Assembly (NCBI GenBank): GCA_900544225.1
Contig: UQUD01000092.1
Coordinates: forward strand, 1-7,483
Direction of reading: 5' to 3'
Source: an uncultured Collinsella sp.
GTDB taxonomy: Bacteria > Actinomycetota > Coriobacteriia > Coriobacteriales > Coriobacteriaceae
DNA length: 7,483 nt
This document shows, piece after piece, positions 1 to 5,716 of the stretch. Position numbers and translations under genes: made by a program. The notes below the pieces were generated by a model. The model did no database searches, was not told where the DNA came from, and saw only the letters and a program-made list of their open reading frames with translations. The stretch's first letter is position 1; the number at the start of each line of letters is the position of its first letter.

Positions 1-330
1 CGGTACAAAGGTCGCACGCAGCCCGCGTGCGGGGCGCACCGCGACCAGCACCAACGCGATCGCCGCCATCAACATCAGGTACAGCGGGCTTTGCGTCAGG
101 CACACGCACAGGACGCAGACGAACATCCCCACCAGGCGCACCGGAGCCGAAACGCAAGAAAGGGCGCGGTCGACCATCGACCCGCCCTCGTGCGCGCCTC
201 CACCCAGGCGAACCCGCTCAAGCAGGCTCGCCAGGTGCAGGACATTCTTTTGCATCACACGATGCCGAGCCCCCGCGGGCTCGTAACGTTGCTCGACCGC
301 AAGCCAGCTAGGCAGCTCGGCTATTGCCAT
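1..330 (-). CDS. cbiQ: CbiQ-family ECF transporter T component, partial (3' end beyond the left edge)
   Basis: Reading the minus strand from the ATG at 330 gives 110 codons with no stop before the window edge, so this is the N-terminal part of a longer protein. CbiQ proteins are usually about 225-270 residues. CbiQ/NikQ is the transmembrane coupling subunit of group I ECF cobalt or nickel transporters, linking the ATPase to the CbiM-type substrate-binding subunit. The visible part has a soluble N-terminus, then a VDRALSCVSAPVRLVGMF segment, followed by two hydrophobic stretches at about residues 66-78 and 81-93. This matches the N-terminal layout of the family. The start lies 23 bases inside the end of the upstream cbiM-like gene, with an AAGGA at 342-346 as a possible ribosome site, which suggests translational coupling. 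An ATPase gene (cbiO/nikO) is expected beyond the edge. The assignment rests on context plus modest sequence similarity. Confidence 0.8.
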   Translation of the reverse strand, partial: MAIAELPSWLAVEQRYEPAGARHRVMQKNVLHLASLLERVRLGGGAHEGGSMVDRALSCVSAPVRLVGMFVCVLCVCLTQSPLYLMLMAAIALVLVAVRPARGLRATFVP

Positions 331-1390
331 GAGCACCGCTTTCCTTAACCGTCAGCGAGATCAGACGGAATGCGATGGTGAGCACCGCCACGCCAATCAC
401 GCCGGACAGGATATACATGGCAGCCTGACCGGCAAAGCCAAGACCCTGCTCCTCGGAATAGGCCTGCAGGTAATCACCCGTGGGCAGCGCGTCGGCAAAG
501 GTCGGGGTATCGAGGCCGACCGAAGCCTGCAGGCTGTCGTCGCCAGCCTCCTGAACGGCGGTCGCGGCGCCCTCGGCGTCCCACTCACCCCAGGCGTCAC
601 CGGTGGCAAGCAAGCCGAGCGGCGTAGCCACGACAAGCACGGCGACCAGAATGAGCGTGGGGATCAGGGAAGTCTTCTTGGCGGTACCATCGGCAGCAAG
701 CTGGCCATCGACGGCCTCGGGCCCGACGATAATGCTCGGCGCCGTCTTCTTAATGAAACCGTAGATGGCGGCCGTCGCCACGCCCTCGATCACGCCGGCA
801 ACCAGCATATGCGGGATCAACATGGCCGGAATAGCCACGGACAGCGGGAAGGGGCAGTACAGCGGCGCGCCCGAAGCGTTGGTAAAGAGCATCGGCTGAA
901 TACCAAACTCGATTGCCGCGCACAGGGCCGCCAGGCACAGGCCGACCCAACCGCTCACGATGGCAGAAACCGAGGTGCCCCAGCTCTTGTCGTGCAGACG
1001 GCTGTTGAGCGCACGGAACACGATAGCAGCGGCAAACGGCAGCACAAAGGCCATGTTAAAGCAGTTGGCGCCAAACGACAGAACGCCGCCGTCGCCAAAC
1101 AGCAGCGCCTGCAGCGCCAGCGCGACCGAGACAGCGATAGCCGCGGCCTCGGGACCCAGCAGCAGTGCGATGAGCGCACCACCAACGGCGTGACCAGTGG
1201 TACCGCCGGGCAACGGCACGTTGAACATCATGAGCAAGAAGGAAAATGCGGCGCAGATGCCCAGGAAAGCCATGTGCTCGCGATCGAGCGTGGCGCGCAC
1301 CTTCTTGATGCAGTGGACCCAAACGGGCACCATTGCCACCGCCATGACGGCATCGGTCTGCGGGGACAGATAATTATCTGGAATGTGCAT
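308..1390 (-). CDS. cbiM: ECF nickel/cobalt transporter substrate-binding membrane protein, CbiM/NikM fused to an NikN/PDGLE-like domain
   Basis: This 360-residue integral membrane protein captures Ni2+ or Co2+ and passes it through an ECF ABC complex with CbiQ and an ATPase. It starts with MHIPDNYLSP. Family structures use the free N-terminus, His2 and a His near position 67 to hold the metal, and here His2 and His67 (in PGGTTGH) are both present. The CbiM part spans about residues 1-215 with several hydrophobic helices (for example 41-56, 111-128, 137-164 and 186-213). A second part, about 240-345, has one helix, the PLGLLA..DAWGEW motif, an extracytoplasmic loop and a final helix at 323-344. 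That is the PDGLE/NikN-like layout, so M and N components are fused, as in many NikMN proteins. The ATG is supported by GGAGG at 1396-1400, five bases upstream. It is the first gene of its operon and overlaps the next gene. Metal choice cannot be read from the protein alone; the upstream NikR-like palindrome favours nickel. Confidence 0.92.
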   Translation of the reverse strand: MHIPDNYLSPQTDAVMAVAMVPVWVHCIKKVRATLDREHMAFLGICAAFSFLLMMFNVPLPGGTTGHAVGGALIALLLGPEAAAIAVSVALALQALLFGDGGVLSFGANCFNMAFVLPFAAAIVFRALNSRLHDKSWGTSVSAIVSGWVGLCLAALCAAIEFGIQPMLFTNASGAPLYCPFPLSVAIPAMLIPHMLVAGVIEGVATAAIYGFIKKTAPSIIVGPEAVDGQLAADGTAKKTSLIPTLILVAVLVVATPLGLLATGDAWGEWDAEGAATAVQEAGDDSLQASVGLDTPTFADALPTGDYLQAYSEEQGLGFAGQAAMYILSGVIGVAVLTIAFRLISLTVKESGAHGNSRAA

Positions 1391-1447
1391 GTACGCCTCC
1401 CGGTTGTCGGCGCACGGAATTGCAACGCCGCTTAAATCACCTTGCCA

Positions 1448-1475
1448 GTGTTACGTATTGTCAAATTCGTAACAC
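1448..1475. promoter_or_regulatory. Perfect palindrome, candidate NikR-type operator
   Basis: The sequence reads GTGTTAC, 14 bases, GTAACAC; the arms extend to a perfect 8-bp match (GTGTTACG/CGTAACAC) around a 12-base centre. It lies 57 bases upstream of the cbiM start, just downstream of the better -10 box and overlapping a second possible -35. From memory, a GTGTTAC-N13/14-GTAACAC consensus has been described for NikR repressors of the Desulfovibrio/Geobacter type, which differs from the E. coli GTATGA-N16-TCATAC site. The position suits a repressor that shuts off uptake when nickel is plentiful. No regulator gene lies in this window, so the binding protein is inferred. Confidence 0.7.
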
Positions 1476-1485
1476 GCCGCGGGCT

Positions 1486-1514
1486 ATCATAGCAAAACGG
1501 CGCACTGCCGACAA
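1486..1514 (-). promoter_or_regulatory. Candidate sigma-A/sigma-70 type promoter of the cbiM operon
   Basis: On the minus strand TTGTCG (1509-1514) is separated by exactly 17 bases from TATGAT (1486-1491), which would put the transcription start near 1479, about 90 bases before the cbiM start. The -35 falls in the loop of the pheST terminator. A competing arrangement uses a perfect TTGACA at 1459-1464, inside the operator palindrome, with a poor GGTGAT 17 bases further on. I prefer the first because its -10 is much better. Either would be controlled by a protein bound at 1448-1475. Confidence 0.5.
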
Positions 1515-1528
1515 AGCAGCACGCCGTT
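1494..1528 (-). terminator. Intrinsic terminator of the pheST operon
   Basis: On the minus strand, AACGGCGTGCTGC (1516-1528) pairs with GCAGTGCGCCGTT (1496-1508) over 13 bp, including two G-U pairs, around a 7-base loop, and is followed by a short TTTT run (1494-1497). It lies 108 bases beyond the pheT stop codon. The short T run makes it weaker than the other terminators here. A looser inverted repeat, CCGAGC...GCTCGG at 1573-1600, lies between it and pheT but has no T run. Confidence 0.65.
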
Positions 1529-1635
1529 ATGTAATGCGCGTGTCATATATGCAGGCTCAGCAGTGCTTTATACCGAGCATGGCAGTCACGTAGAGCTCGG
1601 CGGCAGCCACCGCTGGCCCATACCCAGTGCAGGAC

Positions 1636-4089
1636 CTAGCCGCGGACCTCGCCGTTTACGCCCTTGCACACCTTGGTGACGATCTTCTGGTGCGCTTTTT
1701 CGACCTCTTCGCTGGTGAGGGTGTGGTCGTCGGAGCGATACGTAAGCGCAAAGGCCATGGACTTTTTGCCTGCTCCGATGCGGATGGGATCGCGGTAGAC
1801 GTCGAACAGGCGCACGCCCTCGAGCAGCTTGCCACCGGCGCTGGTAATGCGGCGCTCAAGGTCCTCGCAGGTCACGGAGTTATCGACCACGATAGCTAGG
1901 TCGTGCTCAACAGCCGGATACTGCGAGAACTCGCGGTAGTTCTCCTGGTTGCGGGCGCCCTTGATCAGCTTGTCCAGATCGAGCTCGAAGGCAACGACGA
2001 CCTCGTCGATGCCCATGGCTTCGCGCGCCTCGGGGTGGATCTCGCCGACCCAGCCCAGCACCGTACCGCCGGACAGGACCTCGGCCGCACGACCCGGCTG
2101 CAAGAAAGCGTAGCCCTCGCCCTCGACGGGACGGAAGCGAACCTTCTCGATGCGCAGCTGGGCAAGCAGCTCCTCGACAATGCCCTTGCCAAAGAAGAAG
2201 CGCAGCTTGCGATACTTCATGTTCCAAGACTGTTCGCTCCACTGGCCCGAGAGCACGCCCGCCACGGACTTGGTCTCCTTGGGCAGGCTGGCGTTCTCGC
2301 GGCCGTGGAACAGGCTGCCGACCTCGTACAGGTGCACGTTGGGCGTGCCGTGGGCCTCGTTATAGGCCACAGACTGCAGCAGGCCCGGCAGCAGCGAGCG
2401 GCGCATCTCGGTCTGCTCGGCTACCAGCGGGTTCATGAGCACCACGGGGCAACCGCGGCCCTCGGTGGACATACCGATCTTCTCCAGGTCGCCCGGGGCG
2501 GCAAAGCCAAAGGTCGTGGTCTCGTTGAGGCCGCAGGCGCGCAGGATCTCGCCGACCTTGCGGGTGAGCTTCTGCTCGCGGGTCAGGCCGCCGATGTGGT
2601 TTTTGGCAGCCGGGATGGTCGCCGTCACGCGGCCCATGCCCCACAGGCGCAAGACTTCCTCGATCAGGTCGATCTCGCGCGGCAGGTCGGGGCGGAAGCT
2701 CGGCGGAGTGACCATAAAGTCGTCGCCGTCGCGCTCGACGGTGCAGCCCAGGCGGGTGAGCGAGCGCTCGATAAAGTCGGGCTCGATGTCGGCGCCGCAG
2801 ATGGCGTGCACGCGGGCCAAGCGCAGCTTGATGCTATCGATACTCTTGGGCGCGGGGAACACATCCACGTAGCCGGGAGCGACCTCGCCGCCGGCGATCT
2901 CCTCGATGAGCGCGCACGTGACGTTGGCGACATCCACGCAGCCGGTCTCGTCGACCTGGCGCTCAAAGCGGATGGAGGCGTCGGAGATCAGCGACAGGTC
3001 GCGGCTGGTGTGCGAGGTGCGACCGGCGTTGAAGCAGGCGCTCTCGACCATCACATCGACGGTATCGTCCTCGATCTCGGAATCCATGCCGCCCATAACG
3101 CCGGCCAGCGCCACGGGACGCTCGCCGTCGGTGATAAGGCCCATGCCGGCGTCGAGCGTGCGCTCCTCGCCGTCGAGGGTCGTGAACTTCTCGTCCTGCT
3201 GGGCGGCGCGAACCACAACGCGACGCCTACCCTCGCGCTCGGCAAAGGTGTCCAGGTCAAAGGCGTGCAGCGGCTGACCGGTGAGCATCATCACGTAGTT
3301 GGTGATGTCGACGATGTTGTTGTGCGGGCGCACGCCCAGGGCGTTGAGGCGCTTGACCATCCAGTCGGGCGAGGGGCCGACCTTCACGTTGCGCACGATG
3401 CGAGCAACATAGCGGTCGCACAGACCCTCGTCGGCAATCTCGACGGAAAGCTCGTCGTCGGTCGCGCGGCCGGTCTCGGCCTTGATGGCGGGCAGCTCAA
3501 CGTGGAAATCGCGGTCGAAGATGGCGCCGGTCTCGCGGGCCATGCCGATCATGGACAGGCAGTCGGGACGGTTGGGCGTGATCTCGCAGTCGAGCACGGT
3601 GTCGCTCGAGCCCACGTACTCGGCAAACGGCATGCCGCAGGGCGTATCCTCGGGCAGGATCATGATGCCGGAGTGGTCGCCGCCCAGGCCGAGCTCGCGC
3701 GCGGAGCAGTTCATGCCCATGGACACGACGCCGCGAAGCTTGCTCTTCTTGATCTTGACGTCGCCGGGCAGGACAGCGCCAATCATGGCCGTGACGATGT
3801 GGTCGCCGGCCTCGAAGTTCTGCGCGCCGCAGACGATCTGCAACGGAGCGGGGTCGCCGTCGGCGTCGAGATTCTTGTCGCCCACATCGACCGAGCACAC
3901 ATACATGTGGTCGCTATCGGGGTGCGGGGTCTTGGTGAGTACCTTGGCGGTCACCACGTGGTCGAAGGACTCGCCCACGGTGTCGATCGCCTCGACCTCG
4001 GTGCCGGTACGGATATATTCGTCCGAAAGGATCTTGGGATCCTCCGGAATATCGATCATGGTCTTGAGCCAGTCGTAAGAAACTCTCAC
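1636..4089 (-). CDS. pheT: Phenylalanine--tRNA ligase beta subunit
   Basis: This 817-residue cytoplasmic protein is the beta subunit of the (alpha-beta)2 phenylalanyl-tRNA synthetase, which charges tRNA-Phe at the expense of ATP. The length is normal for the bacterial long form. Domains in order are the N-terminal MRVSYDWLK signature, an EMAP-like tRNA-binding OB fold (about 42-155), the CEITPNRPDCLS segment (168-179), the B3/B4 editing domain (about 215-395, with PHNNIVDITNYVM and GQPLHAFD), the B5 domain (about 405-485, with SFRPDLPREIDLIEEVLRL), a catalytically inactive synthetase-like core (about 490-705, with NPLVAEQTEMRRSLLPGLL), and the C-terminal FDX-ACB anticodon-binding domain (about 720-814, starting at FSQYPAVEHDLA). 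The start codon is GTG; it gives the family's usual N-terminus and has AAGGAG at 4097-4102, seven bases upstream. It follows pheS by 45 bases and is co-transcribed from the T-box leader. Confidence 0.98.
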   Translation of the reverse strand: MRVSYDWLKTMIDIPEDPKILSDEYIRTGTEVEAIDTVGESFDHVVTAKVLTKTPHPDSDHMYVCSVDVGDKNLDADGDPAPLQIVCGAQNFEAGDHIVTAMIGAVLPGDVKIKKSKLRGVVSMGMNCSARELGLGGDHSGIMILPEDTPCGMPFAEYVGSSDTVLDCEITPNRPDCLSMIGMARETGAIFDRDFHVELPAIKAETGRATDDELSVEIADEGLCDRYVARIVRNVKVGPSPDWMVKRLNALGVRPHNNIVDITNYVMMLTGQPLHAFDLDTFAEREGRRRVVVRAAQQDEKFTTLDGEERTLDAGMGLITDGERPVALAGVMGGMDSEIEDDTVDVMVESACFNAGRTSHTSRDLSLISDASIRFERQVDETGCVDVANVTCALIEEIAGGEVAPGYVDVFPAPKSIDSIKLRLARVHAICGADIEPDFIERSLTRLGCTVERDGDDFMVTPPSFRPDLPREIDLIEEVLRLWGMGRVTATIPAAKNHIGGLTREQKLTRKVGEILRACGLNETTTFGFAAPGDLEKIGMSTEGRGCPVVLMNPLVAEQTEMRRSLLPGLLQSVAYNEAHGTPNVHLYEVGSLFHGRENASLPKETKSVAGVLSGQWSEQSWNMKYRKLRFFFGKGIVEELLAQLRIEKVRFRPVEGEGYAFLQPGRAAEVLSGGTVLGWVGEIHPEAREAMGIDEVVVAFELDLDKLIKGARNQENYREFSQYPAVEHDLAIVVDNSVTCEDLERRITSAGGKLLEGVRLFDVYRDPIRIGAGKKSMAFALTYRSDDHTLTSEEVEKAHQKIVTKVCKGVNGEVRG

Positions 4090-4134
4090 TTGATTACTCC
4101 TTATGAGAAAGAAAAGCCTGCTAGAACGGGTGAT

Positions 4135-5211
4135 TTAGAATTGATTCAAAAATCTCATATCGCCCGTCATGAGAGTTCTGAGGTCGGGCAGGTCGTAGCG
4201 CAGGGCCGCGACGCGCTCGGCGCCAATGCCAAAGGCGAAGCCGGTGTACTTCTCGGGGTCGATGCCGCAGTTGATAAGGACGTTGGGGTCGACCATGCCG
4301 CAGCCCAGGATCTCGATCCAGCCGCTGTGCTTGCAGAAGTTGCAGCCCTTGCCGCCACACACATGGCAGCTCACGTCCACCTCGCAGGAAGGCTCGGTGA
4401 AGGGGAAGAAGTGCGGGCGGTAACGCGTCTTGCGGTCCTCGCCAAACATGCACTTAACAAAGTAGTCGAGCGTGCCCTTGAGGTCGCCAAAGGTGATGCC
4501 CTCGTCGACGACCAGGCCCTCGATCTGGTTGAACTGCGGCAGGTGGCAGGCGTCGGCCGTGTCGGGACGATAGACGGTGCCCGGGCAGATCATGTAGATG
4601 GGCGGCTTTTGCGACTCCATGGTGTGGATCTGCACGCCCGAGGTCTGGGTGCGCAGCAGCACGTCGGACTCGCCGTGGGCATGCGCCTCGGGGTGCGCGA
4701 CGCTGCCGGGGTTGTTGTCGACCACGTAGAATGTGTCGCGGACCGAGCGGCTCGGGTGATCCATGGGGGCATTGAGCGCGGTGAAGTTGTAGTAGGAGGT
4801 GTCGACCATGGGGCCGGACTCGACGGTGTAGCCGATGCCGCAGAAGATGTCCTCGGCCTCCTCGATGATCTGCTTGATCAGGTGCTGGTGACCGATCTGC
4901 GGACGGATGCCCGGCAGCGTGATGTCGACGGCGTCGTGCTCCAGTGCGTGCTTGAGGGCGGCTGCCTTCATCTCGGTCGTGCGCTCGTCGAGCATGCCCT
5001 CGATCAGCTGGCGCATCTCGTTGGCACGCTTGCCCATCACGGGACGATCCTCGGGGGCGAGCTTGCCCATCATGCGCATCAGACCGGTGATGCGGCCCTT
5101 GCGGCCGAGCAGCTCAACGCGCGCGGCCTCGAGCTTTGCGGCGTCGTCGGCGCCTGCGACGAGCTCCTTGGCCTCTTCCTCGAGTTTGACCAGATCATCA
5201 ATCAGACTCAT
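4135..5211 (-). CDS. pheS: Phenylalanine--tRNA ligase alpha subunit
   Basis: This 358-residue protein is the catalytic alpha subunit of phenylalanyl-tRNA synthetase, a class II enzyme. Residues 1-90 form the helical arm that contacts tRNA. Motif 1 lies near GHQHLIKQI (107-115), motif 2 near YRPDTADACHLPQF (214-227), and motif 3 in GFAFGIGAERVAALRY (324-339). LLRTQTSGVQ (185-194) supplies the expected Phe-pocket residues, and Ala326 matches the position of E. coli Ala294, the normal selective form. Four cysteines, C282-x2-C285-x4-C290-x2-C293, sit before GWIEILG; this cluster is common in Gram-positive PheS and could bind a metal. The reading frame stays open upstream to 5394, but those codons overlap the T-box and terminator. 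The ATG at 5211 gives the normal N-terminus and has AGGG five bases upstream, so I chose it. It is the first gene of the pheST operon. Confidence 0.98.
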   Translation of the reverse strand: MSLIDDLVKLEEEAKELVAGADDAAKLEAARVELLGRKGRITGLMRMMGKLAPEDRPVMGKRANEMRQLIEGMLDERTTEMKAAALKHALEHDAVDITLPGIRPQIGHQHLIKQIIEEAEDIFCGIGYTVESGPMVDTSYYNFTALNAPMDHPSRSVRDTFYVVDNNPGSVAHPEAHAHGESDVLLRTQTSGVQIHTMESQKPPIYMICPGTVYRPDTADACHLPQFNQIEGLVVDEGITFGDLKGTLDYFVKCMFGEDRKTRYRPHFFPFTEPSCEVDVSCHVCGGKGCNFCKHSGWIEILGCGMVDPNVLINCGIDPEKYTGFAFGIGAERVAALRYDLPDLRTLMTGDMRFLNQF

Positions 5212-5297
5212 GTCTTCCCTTTCGTCTCTCGCGCTCCCCGCTTGCCGAGGCGGCTGCCGCCGTCTGACGTTGCGAAAACGCGGCCCGGTTCGGTAAC

Positions 5298-5338
5298 AAA
5301 AAACCGTCCTCGGGCATGTGCATTGCCCAAGGACGGTT
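5298..5338 (-). terminator. Regulated terminator of the pheST T-box
   Basis: AACCGTCCTTGGGC (5325-5338) pairs with GCCCGAGGACGGTT (5302-5315) over 14 bp with one G-U pair and a 9-base loop, followed by six Ts (5298-5303). The CCTTG within its 5' arm is also needed for the antiterminator, so the two structures exclude each other. It ends 86 bases before the pheS start. When tRNA-Phe is charged, transcription should stop here. Confidence 0.95.
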
Positions 5339-5578
5339 GAATTCCGCGGTACCACCTTGTTTGACCCGGCGGATGTCTGGCCCGCCGTGCCCACTCTGTG
5401 CCCCTTGTCGCGAGGCTCACGGCTTCCCTACTGGGGACATCGCCGCCGCCGGCCGCGCGCCCGTTGAGGTCGCTGCTCAGGAGTGAACGCTTGGCCCTTG
5501 CCGCCGCAGGAAGGCTTGCAGCCCATGACCTTCCCTCTCTTGCCGGCGACGCGGCGGGCAAAACCCTCTCCGTCAACG
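5298..5578 (-). promoter_or_regulatory. T-box riboswitch (tRNA-Phe responsive) in the pheST leader
   Basis: T-boxes sense uncharged tRNA: the specifier pairs with the anticodon and a bulge pairs with the free NCCA end, which prevents termination. Stem I can be closed by CGTTGA (5573-5578) with TCAACG (5462-5467). Its far part has AGAGAGGGAAGG pairing with CCTTCC around a large loop. A TTC triplet (5485-5487) followed by A lies in an internal loop on the 3' side of Stem I, between the helices GGAG/CTCC and GCCC/GGGC, and would be the Phe specifier. A GGCGG/CCGCC hairpin precedes the conserved motif AAGGTGGTACCGCGG (5344-5358). Its bulge TGGT (5351-5354) pairs with an ACCA end, which fits tRNA-Phe. 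CAAGG just upstream of the bulge can pair with CCTTG in the terminator's 5' arm, giving the alternative antiterminator. I see no strong promoter; a weak TATAGC lies just upstream of Stem I. Confidence 0.95.
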
Positions 5579-5716
5579 CATTGGGCTATAGGGTAACACA
5601 TTCTGCGAGCGTATCGCCGCGTTCCGTTTTGTTCGCGCTGGGTACAAGGCAGGTAGCTGTGCAAACTGGCCGTGCGCCCATCCGTGGCGCTCGGCCTGCG
5701 AGATCAAGGATATGGT

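Noticed and set aside
27..311. Arg/Pro-rich plus-strand frame at the left end
   Set aside because: It is the antisense of the edge-cut cbiQ gene and looks like low-complexity GC-rich translation.
329..1435. A 368-codon open frame on the plus strand opposite cbiM
   Set aside because: The protein is very rich in Arg, Gln, His and Gly without motifs, and it crosses the cbiM start region. The opposite strand encodes a clear membrane transporter.
1573..1600. CCGAGC...GCTCGG inverted repeat as the pheT terminator
   Set aside because: The 6-bp stem has a 16-base loop and no T run. The hairpin at 1494-1528 is a much better candidate.
1391..1635. Cobalamin riboswitch in the cbiM leader
   Set aside because: I looked for the conserved B12-box style segments and did not see them. 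The leader after the predicted start is only about 90 bases, too short for that riboswitch.
1903..5340. A 1145-codon open frame on the plus strand opposite pheT and pheS
   Set aside because: Its protein is an unstructured mix rich in Ala, Gly, His, Asp and Val with no family motif. It mirrors the minus-strand genes and runs through the T-box terminator. Strong G/C at third positions commonly leaves such long antisense frames open.
5212..5394. A 61-residue N-terminal extension of PheS
   Set aside because: The codons overlap the T-box motif and terminator, the residues do not fit the PheS family, and the ATG at 5211 has a ribosome site and the normal N-terminus.
5600..5705. Promoter for the M32 peptidase
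   Set aside because: TACAAG and TTGTTC-like hexamers occur, but no pair has acceptable spacing, so no promoter is called.
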